In this document: positions 20,250 through 30,352 of the stretch, one piece after another
How positions within the stretch are numbered: position 1 is the first letter of the stretch
How the letters are laid out: each line of letters begins with the position of its first letter
Origin: [Phialemoniopsis] sp. UDSM-2020
Lineage: Eukaryota > Ascomycota > Sordariomycetes > Thyridiales > Thyridiaceae
Reading direction: 5' to 3'
DNA length: 64,000 nucleotides
Assembly: GCA_018873225.1 (NCBI GenBank)
Contig: JAEILZ010000004.1
Span: 3,844,001 to 3,908,000, forward strand
The notes under the pieces: model-generated
What the model was told of the DNA's origin: nothing
Seen by the model: only the letters and a program-made list of their open reading frames with translations
Database searches by the model: none
Made by a program: the position numbers and the translations under genes

Positions 20250-20757
20250 ATGCGTTCCTCCATCGTCGCAGGTCTCGTCGCAGCTTTGGCTGCTCAGCTG
20301 GTTTCGTCGGCACCTACACCGGTATGGTTCTCCTCATTCATCTCAGCGCTGCACACTTGCTGATAAGTGTACCTAGGTCGATGGCCCCGTCCGGCCCTAT
20401 TATGACGGCCACCAGCTGGCTTTCAAGGAGAAGGAGTCCACTGCTGATGCTGCCAAGCTTTACCAGCGCAAGGCAGAGGACGATGATGTCCGACCCTTCT
20501 ACGATGGCCATCAGCTAGCTTTCAAGGAGGAGGAGGCTGAGGCCTCTGCTGCGAAGCTCTATGCACGAGACTCGGACGATGAGGTCCGGCCCTTCTATGA
20601 CGGCCACCAGCTGGCTTTCAAGGAGAAGGAGACTGCGGCCTCTGCTGCTAAGCTCTATAAACGAGACTCGGACGACGAGGTCCGTCCCTACTATGACGGC
20701 CATCAGCTGGCCTTCAAAGAGGAGGAGACCAGCGCTGACGCCTCAAAGCTCTACTGA
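20250..20757 (+). CDS. secreted four-repeat protein, candidate RiPP precursor
   Basis: Two exons, 20250-20321 and 20377-20757, encode 150 residues. Residues 1-20 or so form a signal peptide ending VSSAPTP, coded by exon 1. The rest is four near-identical units starting at residues 29, 62, 94 and 126. Each has VRP(Y/F)YDGHQLAFKE, then an acidic/Ala stretch and (K/S)KLY or AKLY. Units are linked by basic sites: Gln-Arg-Lys at 54-56, Ala-Arg at 87-88 and a canonical Lys-Arg at 119-120, then an acidic spacer. Secreted repeat proteins cut by the Kex2 protease are precursors of dikaritin RiPPs and also of some wall proteins. The divergent UstYa gene favours the RiPP reading. The strictly constant YDGHQLAF block, with one or two aromatic residues ahead, is the likely core, but its exact limits are inference. 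No known product is recognised. Confidence 0.85.
20389..20754 (+). repeat. four in-frame repeats of the precursor gene
   Basis: Units at 20389-20487 (99 bases), 20488-20583 (96), 20584-20679 (96) and 20680-20754 (75, ends at the stop). The codons of the constant block vary mostly at third positions, while the Lys/Glu/Ala tail varies in residue, pointing to selection on the block. Confidence 0.9.
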
Positions 20758-22678
20758 TGAACTTAGAGCATAAAGTGATGAATCGTTGCAACACACACAA
20801 AGCCACTGGCGTCTGATAACATTCGTTGCTCGATTGACCCATCACCTATCAGACGATTTCAGTATTGACGTTCTTTGTGGCTTCATTTCATGTGCGAATG
20901 CGCCACCCAGCAAGGCGAATCATTCGTTTCGTGGGTCGACTCTGAAGGGTCGAGGCACTTTGCTCAGCCGTCGCTAGCCACTGTGGTCAGAATAGCAAGT
21001 AGTTTGATAATCTTCAGTGCTAGCTCAACATAGAGAAAGGAAATGAGGTTTTTTATCTACTTGTCGACGTGTGGTTTAGGTTATGTGGTCCCAAATCCTC
21101 CGGTCTCCTCGTCCGGAACGTCGCTTCGTCGTCCACAATTGCATGTCTCTGGTTCGCGATGAATTCTCTTCAGACCCACAGGTGGGAGGAACCGAGATGA
21201 TCTTATTCATGAAAAGGACTAGCGACATGAGAGAGTGTCCATAAAGACATGGATAGGCAAATGCAACGCATCATCTTCAGATATGCTTAATCCTATGTAG
21301 ATAGCCGGAACCAAGCTCCAGTTTTTTATCACCAAAGATATGTCCAACATAGGCATTATTACAAGGGTTCACCTACAGGAGAAGAAAACTGTAAAAATCA
21401 AAATTAGTTCCGGCCATCTAGGTGATAAGCTACTTGACATGGGATCGAATTAGGCTGCTGCCGCTCTACACGGTCGTATCGGTGCCAGCAGTGCTGCGTC
21501 GTCAACAAATATCGAACAGCTTCGCCCAGTCGCTGTTCTCCAAATAACCAGCCCAGCCGTGCTATTTTCAGGCTTCAAATGTTATATTTTCACGATAGAT
21601 TTAAAGCTATCGACACAGTTGAGTCTGATGTATCAAAGTATCGTCTCAAGCTTATCGAGAGAATGACTAAAATTGCAAGGATAGTCGGTCTTGTAAAGTG
21701 TAACATTATCGCGGTATTCCATGTTTGGCCAAAGCAAGTCTACGCAGAAAAAATGGGTGGATGTGCCCTCGATTTCCCTATTCTTTATAGATACAGTTTC
21801 CTACGCTTGAGCGTTCTGCATCAGTCTTTGCCATGAGCAGCATACGATAATACCCATGACAACCGTAAACTAGCTGCTACCTCCCATAGCATTTGATCAC
21901 AGCGCGTAGGGTTGTCTAACACCGTAAAGATTCTGCGACGTAGAGATCATAGCCGTGGTTCCGCTGATATAGGCACAAGATCCCGACGTCGCCGCGGTAG
22001 TGTACATCCTGCACACTACCATCGTCCTGGCGTACCCCCAGCAGTAGGAGACGCCAAGCTTGATGTAGTCGTGCGCCTTGAGGAAGACAGCCGCTTGGTG
22101 CGGCATCGGCGGCAGGACATCAGGGAGGACGATGAGAACAACAATGGCCGTCATCCAAATGAGGCCTCTGTACTGGCTGTCCATGACTGAGTGAAAAATT
22201 GGTTCGGAAGAGTCGAGCGTATCTAAAGATCCTGTTAGTCTCTTGTGCCAACACGGAATGGTTCAAAACAGAAAACACACGCACTTAGCTTGCTGCGAAT
22301 TGCGATACTACTAGTGAGATTTGTTAAAAGGAGGATTTGAATTGATCCCCATCGGATCTGGTCTGTGATCTCTTAAATACAGTTGGCGATGCCAGACGAA
22401 GATCATTTGTGGGGAGGTCTGGCAAATGGTGGCGATGATAGGGCTGTGCCGCCGCCAGGCAACAGAATAAAAATTCGGAGCACGCGACTGGATGTCCCGG
22501 ATAGCATGAATTGCCAAGAAAGTAACACAGCAAGGGGACATTTCTAGATTGAGGATGGCAAAACTGGATGGGGGTTGAATTGGCTGATGCGATTCCAACT
22601 GTCGTCCCAACATCGCATCACAATGCCTCAGTGTCCATCTCCATCTTTGCACATTCCCCACTAATCAAGATTTATCAT
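20758..22678. other. intergenic, weak coding signals only
   Basis: About 1.9 kb between the precursor gene and the 3' end of the Zn2Cys6 gene. One small minus-strand frame (21897-22184) is listed separately. The stretch around 21000-21700 is comparatively A/T-rich and shows no motif. Confidence 0.4.
21897..22184 (-). CDS. possible small membrane protein
   Basis: A 95-codon frame with an ATG start. The N-terminus has one hydrophobic segment, LIWMTAIVVLIVLPDVLPP, at about residues 8-26, and three Cys in the middle part. No family is recognised and no intron is needed. It lies between the precursor and the regulator, so it could be a small cluster gene, but a chance ORF is about as likely. Confidence 0.25.
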   Translation of the reverse strand: MDSQYRGLIWMTAIVVLIVLPDVLPPMPHQAAVFLKAHDYIKLGVSYCWGYARTMVVCRMYTTAATSGSCAYISGTTAMISTSQNLYGVRQPYAL

Positions 22679-24965
22679 TTATGTAATGTTCGTGAAGTCA
22701 GCCAGGTCGTAGCTGGAAAGGTCGGCGCCTCTCCTCAAGTTGTCAAAGAAAGCGGCATCAACCCCTTGAAAGGCCCAATGCTCAGCATCAGCGATGAGAT
22801 AGGGATCGGGAGGTTGATAGATCCCTGGATGGGCAGGGTGCTGAAGAAGTGGCAGCTCCGGCACAAGCATTGGGTCTTGAACCGGCCCTGTCCACGCGCC
22901 ACCCTGGTTCTCCTGTGTTGGCGCAGAGTGAATCGTCGTTGCATCCCCCGTGCCATGGACACCCGAGCCCGGAAGGACACCACCAGCTTGTGCCGTGCTT
23001 TGTCCCCCGGCTCCCGCCGCCTCCATGCATATCGTACCTTCTCGCGCGATGCGCACAGTACCAAAATACGGTACATGGATATGTAGCGTGTCGTCGTCAC
23101 CAGCATCGTCCCCATCAGCCGGAGGAACAGGCGAGTTCGGAAAACTGGTGGCCCGCCAAGTCGGTCCATCCGCCTCGATGTGCAACAGCCTGCCGAGCAC
23201 GTCGGCACTGCTCCGGGACAGCATGTCCTTAGATCTCTGGCTGATCTCGGCCATGCAGTCGAGCGTCTCCTCCACGAGCCCCCTGTCGGCGAGCCGCTGG
23301 TGCGCGAGGAAGTTGATGCTCGGGTCCAGCCGACGGCTGTCGATGTGGGCGATGAGCAAAGTGATGGCCGCCAGCAGGGCGAAGAAGTCCGCCGTGCGGC
23401 AGCAGAAGGCGGCGCGGGGCACGCTGCGGAAGCGGACGAAGCGCGTGAGCTGCTCGCGGCTGGCGGTGACGCAGATAATGCGGCGGTAGTGGTACGTGTC
23501 TGTGGGCACGGAGCGCAGTATGTAGGGGAGGTGGAGCTGGTTGAGGAGGTGGAAGTGGAAGAACTGCGTCGTCATGCGGAGGACTGTCCAGAACAGCTCC
23601 TTGTCTGGCATCGAGTTGGATATGTCTGGGATTTGCCACCAGCGCGGCGGCATGATTGATGCTGCCTTTTGAATCTCGACGTCGATCTCCTGAGTCACGT
23701 CCAGGTTTTGAAAGAACGGGTCAGCTGCATTGCGGTTGAGTATCCGCAAGGTGATGCATGAATGTAGATACCCGTAGTGTTCGATCGGGTGGTGTTCGGT
23801 TGCCCACTTCATCTCCTTCAGCGAGCCGCCTCCCTCCCATGCTCCCTGCGGCAGCCCAAGCAGTAAGCTGATGAAGTGATGTATGTAGATCGTGCGGAAC
23901 CACATGATCTGAGGGTTCGCCTTTGTAGATGGATCTATGGCCTTGGCCGCGCATCTGCCGGGTATATGGAGGTTGAGAAGCTGCGCAACGGCGATACAAC
24001 GGCGCAGATCGAGCCAGGCCCGCCGCAAGCTTCCATTGTTCGCCAAGAAGACAGCCTTGTGAATCAGACACTGCAGGCCCTCGATCGTGCCAACTAGCTC
24101 ATCGTCCGCACATACGAATTGGCCAACAGTTTCGACCAACAGTTCCATCAGCTTGGTTGGATCCATCGATAGCTTTGGGTCCCTGTCCGTGTCTTCGTGC
24201 CGGTAAGTCTGTAGATGAAGTGCTAACACCAACATCCTCCTTGCGATCAGAACTGGGTGAGCTGAAGAGTCTGGGTTTTGGGCATATTCTTCAGCTGTCG
24301 GCAATTCCTCGCTCTCCAGTAGCTTGCAAGGCACCAACATCATGCGGTTGAAATATGCAGTCATCTGGCTACTTCTTTGGTGTATGAGCCGTGCATCCGC
24401 CGGCGTGGGCAGCAACGCATGAAGTTTCTTGGACAGCTCTATGTGCTTTTCCCCAACGGCAATTGCAGTGCGCGCTGGTTGGTGAGATGCCGGGGGCTAG
24501 AAAATGAGGTAGTCAGCTTCGACTTTGAAGGGTGAAGGGAAGTCTCAGGCCACGCTCGAGCGTGAGGTTCTGAAGCCAACTTACATCGACGAATTCTCCG
24601 GGCGCCACAACTCCGGTAGATCTGAGATCCGGGACGTCACCTCCATCGCCGGTATCAGCCTTGGGGCGAGCAGCATACAGGTCAGAAATACCAGGGTTGT
24701 TGGATGCATCGATCTTCTCGATCAACCGCTCGACAAGCGCCTCCACCCTGCCGATGCGCTGGCTCGCGCGGCCCCGTTGCTTGACTACCGGCGGCGGTGT
24801 CTCTTCAGGTAGGTCCTGGCTGACACACGGTGTGCTCCGAAGCTTACAGCCGGCGCAGACCGTGTCGGACGCGTCGCGATAGATGCACCGGACCTTGCGA
24901 CGCCGACACTGCCAGCAGCTCCGGGTGCCCTTTCGGACCTTCTTGGCCGGCGTCGGGGCGGACAT
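22679..24965 (-). CDS. Zn2Cys6 transcription factor with fungal-specific domain
   Basis: Two exons, 24965-24585 and 24496-22679, encode 732 residues. The zinc cluster is near the N-terminus: Cys17, 20, 27, 37, 40 and 47, in RSCWQCRRRKVRCIYRD and VCAGCKLRSTPC. A linker and a short coiled coil (RVEALVERLIEKID) for dimerisation follow. The large second exon is the fungal_trans middle region (LMELLVETVGQFVCADDEL, then AWLDLRRCIAVAQLL and FRTIYIHHFISLLLGLPQG). The C-terminus is acidic and Pro/Gly-rich with an ending like YDLADFTNIT, which could be an activation region. Such factors commonly control the cluster they sit in. It is divergent from the beta-tubulin gene with 510 bases between starts. 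An ATG further upstream would add 82 residues of non-conserved sequence, so 24965 is preferred. Confidence 0.92.
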
Positions 24966-25475
24966 AATAGCCGTTGCTGCTGCCTGGGTGTGCGTTCTCG
25001 GTTGCCTTGACAGCTTGAATGTCACACCCCTTTTCCGCGAATAAACATTGATGCCTAGATCGAAATTCGACCGCCCGCGCGCCGCGCACAGAGCAGGAAT
25101 CCGGCGGTGTTCACTGGGTTGATCGGGTGCGTGAAGGTGAGACTCCGTCCGAAATTGTGCAGTTCGGTCGGACGAAATCCACCAAGTGGGCCGTGCACCG
25201 ACCATGCTCACCCTTGGTTATCATACGAGTTATGGGTCAGCCCAAGACCCTTGGCAACCAGCTAGGCAGCCGAATTGTCTTGTTGTGACAAAGAGATTCG
25301 GCCGGGTGATGCACTTCGGACGACCAAAATGCCGGTGCAATAAAAGCATCTTCGGGACCTGCTTTTGTTCCCAATAATCAATGGCAGGCACCTGGGAATT
25401 CCTGTGTTGACATTGGCATTACCCTAAGACACTGCTCGCTTCTCGGAGACGTTCTTTGATTCTCAAACCGCCACG
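24966..25475. promoter_or_regulatory. divergent promoter region, regulator / beta-tubulin
   Basis: 510 bases between opposed starts. Contains CGG triplets (TTCGGTCGG near 25161 and TTCGGCCGGG near 25298) that could serve a Zn2Cys6 protein. No gene seen. Confidence 0.4.
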
Positions 25476-27163
25476 ATGCGGGAAATCGTGAGCTATAGCA
25501 TCAAGACATACGATCTTTCATTATACTAATTGGTCACAGATTCACTTGCAGACCGGCCAATGTGTACGAAGGATGTTTGCGTCCCTCTTGGGTTCCAAGC
25601 TAATGTTGACGTTAGGGCAACCAAATCGGATCAGCTTTCTGGTAAGCCTAGTAAAGGCTTCTCGTCACCAAAGATCTGAGTGCTAACGACGATGCTTTTC
25701 TAGGAGTAACATCTCTGCTGAACATGGTCTCGATGGCAATGGCGTGTAAGTGGCAAGCCAACACAACCCCTAGCTTGTCCATGCGAGAGGGTCGCTGACC
25801 ACTCATAAAAGATTTCAAGGAACCTCCGACTTGCAATCAGACAGACTAGGTGTCTATTTCAGCGAGGTTCGATATATCTTGCCCCCAATCCGACTCCTCG
25901 AGGAACTGACGTCTTCGAACCCAGGCATCGGGCAACAAACATGTCCCTCGCGCCGTTCTCGTCGACCTCGAGCCCGGAACCATGCAGGCAGTGCAAGCCG
26001 GCCCACTAGGAGACCTCTTCCGCCCCGACAACTTCGTTTTTGGACAGTCGGGAGCCGGAAATAACTGGGCCAAGGGCCATTATACAGAAGGCGCTGAGTT
26101 GATCGACCAAGTGCTGGAGGTAGTTCGTCGCGAGGCCGAGTCGTGCGACTGCTTGCAGGGCTTCCAGATTACGCACTCGATTGGCGGCGGCACGGGAGCG
26201 GGCATGGGGACGCTTCTCATCTCCAAGATTCGGGAAGAATTCCCGGATCGAATGATGGCGACCTTCTCTGTCCTTCCGTCGCCCAAAGTGTCCGAGGTGG
26301 TGGTCGAGCCCTACAATGCCACCTTGTCGCTGCAGCAGCTGGTCGAGAACTCCGACGAGACCTTCTGTATCGACAATGAAGCCCTGTATGATATCTGCAT
26401 GAGGACGCTCAAGATCTCAGACCCGTCCTATGGCGATCTCAACCATCTCGTGTCGGCCGTGATGTCTGGTGTGACCACATCTCTCCGATTCCCAGGTCAG
26501 CTGAACTCTGACCTACGGAAAATGGCTGTGAATCTGGTCCCCTTTCCTCGGCTGCACTTTTTTACCGTGGGTTTTGCACCGCTCACGAGTCGCGACGCCT
26601 CGGCATTCAGAGCCATGAGTGTGCCTGAACTTACACAGCAGCTCTTTGATCCGAGGAACATGATGGCCGCGTCCGACTTTCGTAATGGTCGGTTCCTGAC
26701 TTGCGCTACAATCTTGTAAGCCATCAAGCCAAATTATGGTGCTGTACAGTGAGCTAACAGAGGATCTAGCCGTGGCAAACTATCTACGCAAGAAATTGAA
26801 GACCAGGTCCGCAATCTACAGAACAGGAATTCATCGTACTTTGTCGACTGGATTCCCAACAACGTGCAGACCGCCGTCTGCTCCATCCCTCCTCGCAAGC
26901 TCCGCATGTCGGCGACATTCGTCGGCAATACCACTGCTGTGCAGGAACTCTTCCGACGCATTGGAGAGCAGTTCACCATGATGTTCCGGCGCAAGGCGTT
27001 CTTGCACTGGTATACCGGAGAGGGCATGGATGAGATGGAGTTTACCGAAGCGGAGTCTAACATGAATGACTTGATATCCGAATATCAGCAGTACCAAGAG
27101 GCGCAGGCGGGTGACGAGGAGGAAGAATATGAAGAGGAGGCACCAGAAGAGGCAGAGGAATGA
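25476..27163 (+). CDS. beta-tubulin, divergent paralogue
   Basis: Seven exons (25476-25487, 25540-25563, 25616-25641, 25704-25745, 25812-25866, 25925-26715, 26770-27163) encode 447 residues, the exact normal length. It is half of the alpha/beta-tubulin dimer and binds GTP at the plus end. MREI autoregulation start, [10 protein letters not shown] nucleotide loop, Gln11, Gln15, Phe167, Glu198, Phe200 and the Glu-rich tail are all present, so it looks functional and benzimidazole-sensitive. Compared with the fungal consensus I know, it has Leu170, Glu177, Val178, Leu189, Gln190, Asp219, Ser239, Leu257 and many N-terminal changes ([28 protein letters not shown]). Positions 177-178 (T5 loop) and 219 (H6-H7 loop) line the vinca/phomopsin/ustiloxin site; 239 is the usual colchicine-region Cys. 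The first five introns sit at places common in fungal beta-tubulin genes. The gene may be the second paralogue many Sordariomycetes have, or a cluster-specific copy. Confidence 0.96.
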
Positions 27164-27308
27164 ATAGATCTCAAAAGTTCTAAGCAGTGCACTTTCTAGA
27201 TAGAACTAAATAATACGATTCAAGCGCCTTTTCCCACGCCGTATGAAAGTCAGATGCATGTACTAAGACCATTGGGTTGGCAAGGTGATCCGCTACACTC
27301 ATTGCTAC

Positions 27309-29304
27309 TTATTCCTCGTCACAAGCATATCGCTCCAATGACTCTTTAGAACAAGCGTACCCCGGCCAGGGCTGGTCCCAAGGTCCTTCCGCAGTCTCGT
27401 AATTATGCCACATCGGATTAGCTTGCCATCGGAAGAGATCCTCCATTGCGGATGCTACTCGCACCAGCTTGGCCTCGCCGAACTCCCGTCCGTACACACA
27501 CATACTCAGAGGAACTCCCCACCCGCTCTGACCAACCGGCAAAGCGGCGATTGGATAGCCGGCGTAGGAAGGAATCGACGAGCAGCCGTTGTCAAAACCA
27601 CCACTTGGATTGCTGGGCACAAGAATGCCGTCGTGTTCGATCACAGTGCCGTTCTCGAGGGTGTAGGCGTAAGCACCGTCGATAGCTTCCCTGGCAGTCC
27701 GTCGTCCCCACCCAAAGGCTTTCCAGAAGGTGTCGCCAAGAGACCCGTTGGTCAGGATCGCATTGTCGTAGAAGTCTTGGCCGGAGATAGTGTTGTGCCA
27801 CCAAGTACTGTCACCGAGTGCCCCGGTGGTGTCGTTATGAGCGTCGTTCCAGGCCGCCATCTCTGCGAGACTGCTCATGCCATGACGTTCGTCATCAGAA
27901 GGGAAGGTCCAGTCCTGCAGCCATTCTCCGTATGCCACAGCGAGGAGAGTGTTGTAAGCAATCAGCTGGCCATGCTCTTCAGGGGTATCTTCAGGCTGTC
28001 CGAACCCGTAAGGGCTGGCGATCTCTTGGAGACGTGTGTTGTCCTTGAAAGACCAGGTTAGACTCCTGATGTACTCGTTCGACAAAGAAGCAAAACTCAC
28101 AGTGAGGTTGAAGATCTCGACGCCCGCGGCTTTTAGTTCCGCCACGCGGTTCTCGTAGACTTCACGTTGACCCGGAGCGTTGATGTTCTAAGCTCTTGTT
28201 AGTACTGAATGTGTTGTAATGGCACGAATTACGCTCACCCCAGCGGTGGCCCAATAAGGGTTCCATGGTAGGCCCAGCTTCATACCGCGCAAGGCCTCAA
28301 ATCCCACCACTTCAGCCTCATATCCAGACTTGGGGATCCTGCCAAGCGCGTTATATGTGAGATTGTCATAGTGATCCGCCCCCGCCATTATGTCCAGCAA
28401 TATAGCAACATCCCTGACAGACCGAGCCATAGGTCCCGGGGTGTCATGGTAGAAACTCCCTGGGATGATCCCATGTCTCGAAGTCAGCCCAGGAGTCGAC
28501 TTTATGGTATAGAGCCCCAGATTCGCAGAAGGGTGAACAAGAGAGCTGCTTTGATTAGCCAGGTGAAGGTTTCAGGCCGGGGCGCGTCAACCTACCCATG
28601 AGTCTCTGTGCCAATGGCGATGGCGGCCTGGTTGCTCCGTACAGCCACAGCAGACCCTCCACTGCTTCCAGAGGTAGCTTGTGTCAGATTGAAAGGGTTC
28701 CTGGTTTGTCCGACTCTAGTCGAGTAACCGTCGGAGAAGTTTGTCAACGCTCGGTGGTCTGCCGCTTCGGACAGGGCGGCATGACCGAGGAGCACACCAC
28801 CGGCCTTCCGGATCTTGGACACGAGCGTAGCCTCGGACGAGTAGCGACCTCCGAGAAGGACTAAGCCGCCCTCGCTAGTGTTGTGCTTATCGTCGGTATA
28901 GATGTTGTCCTTGACGATGAAAGGTATCCCATGCATCGGTCCACGGACCTCGCCTCTTTTTCTCTCCTCATCGAGAGCTGCGGCAATCGATAGGGCGTCC
29001 GGGTTGGTTTCGCTTACGGAACGCAAGTATCTACTCAAATTTGTTACCTTGCCATCATGGGACAAGAGTTCTTTTCAAACGACTAGACTTACCTATTGGT
29101 CTGCTCTATTCTGCTCATGTAGCATCGAACGAGATCCTGACTTGTGAGAGCACCAGTCGTCATCCACCGTTGCAACTCGACAATAGAGGCATCTTCAATT
29201 TTGAGGCCATTGCAGAGGGGCATGGGAAACGGTGACTCGGGACTGGCCGTGGCATTGGCTGTGGCAATGAGGCATGCGCCAGCAATGGCGGCAAAGGACT
29301 TCAT
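27309..29304 (-). CDS. secreted amidase-signature enzyme
   Basis: Four exons, 29304-29093, 29030-28596, 28545-28239 and 28187-27309, encode 610 residues. A signal peptide (MKSFAAIAGACLIATANATA) is followed by the amidase-signature fold. The Ser-cisSer-Lys triad is visible: Lys111 in GIPFIVKDN, Ser193 in SGSSGGS and Ser217 in GTETHGSLVHPS, with the normal 24-residue spacing between the two serines. A His replaces the usual Gly before the Gly-Ser of the nucleophile loop, as in several fungal secreted members. It hydrolyses carboxylic amides; the substrate is unknown. An optional 57-base in-frame intron (28100-28044, GTGAGT...CAAG) would give 591 residues. It is convergent with the tubulin gene with 145 bases between stops. 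Confidence 0.92.
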
Positions 29305-29442
29305 GATTACGGATCAATCTACAGCTACCTACGAGAAATTCTTTAATCTTGGTCGGGCACATCGGAGGTAATTATGCTAATGCTGACGATGCCGATCACT
29401 TATCCATCTCCCCGCTACTTGATAAGACTTGCTCCTCTTGAC

Positions 29443-29456
29443 ATCTCGTACGAGAT
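29443..29456. promoter_or_regulatory. palindrome, copy 1
   Basis: ATCTCGTACGAGAT is a perfect 14-base inverted repeat. It sits in ACATCTCGTACGAGATAAGA, 139 bases before the amidase ATG. Symmetry and duplication suggest a dimeric regulator site. Confidence 0.45.
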
Positions 29457-29514
29457 AAGAGTTGGCTTGGAGGCGGTGAAGATCCACAACCCCATAGTCA
29501 AGTTGAAGCCGACA

Positions 29515-29526
29515 TCTCGTACGAGA
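29515..29526. promoter_or_regulatory. palindrome, copy 2
   Basis: TCTCGTACGAGA, a perfect 12-base inverted repeat within ACATCTCGTACGAGACAAGA. Its centre is 71 bases from the centre of copy 1, and the flanking ACA and AAGA match as well. Confidence 0.45.
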
Positions 29527-30352
29527 CAAGATAAGGAATATGATGACTACTATGGGCCACTTGGTCAGTGCCCAAAATCGGGAGTCGCCCGACACTTGAC
29601 CCCCAATGCCGCGATTCTGGGTCTCCAATCGTGAGTATCAACTCCTCTCAATTGCTGAACTGGTCTTATGGTCAACTCGACATGAGCAAATGGTCTATGT
29701 TGGGATGGCTTGCAATAAAGTCTAAACTCATGATTTCCCATATAGTTTGCCCATGTTCTTCCACCACATTTGAGACAACATAAATGAGAAAAGGTTTACT
29801 TGAGAGCAGGTATTGGGCCCTTTGCTTAAGGCTGTAGAATGATCCAGTCTGAATCTCATGAGATGTTGTACAGTCAAGATAGATTTTGGCACACTTAATG
29901 CAAAACGAAATAATACGTGCTGCGGAAACCCCAAAACTCGTCATCCTACCCCTGTCGATGCGGTTAATATCAGCCAAGTTGCATTCGATATCGATCCCGC
30001 CTCTGACTAAACCCCAAATGGCCAGCAATCCCTCGTCCTCCGTGTCTTTTGCCAAAAAGGCTCTCCACCCGAACTCACGGGTTCCTGCGCGCCGAGCTGC
30101 ACATGAAAACCCAATCCCGCCAATAATGGCTCGCGAACGACTCCAAAATAGATGCGGGCGACCATGGCCCGATGATGATCTACCCGGTTCTGTGGGAGGA
30201 CGCTCCGCCTTGGTTGCTTCCGCTAGAACCAGTGGAGCATGATGGTGCGAGTACTTGAGGTGCTTCGGTCGCACGACACGGCATTCCCTTGATTGTTGTG
30301 TTACGAGACGAAAGGAGCATTGTCTGGACCATTGAGTTACACGGCCAAGAAG

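Larger units (their letters stand above)
29305..30352. promoter_or_regulatory. divergent promoter region, amidase / SGNH esterase
   Basis: About 1 kb between opposed starts, with a pair of repeated palindromes on the amidase side (next two entries). A 200-residue minus-strand frame at 29672-30274 has no recognisable features and is not called. Confidence 0.45.

Noticed and set aside
25476..27163. beta-tubulin as a pseudogene
   Set aside because: All seven exons join in frame to the normal 447 residues, and nucleotide-binding and tail motifs are intact.
29672..30274. 200-residue minus-strand ORF between amidase and esterase
   Set aside because: No recognisable domain, and it covers the esterase promoter. 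Kept as unsupported.
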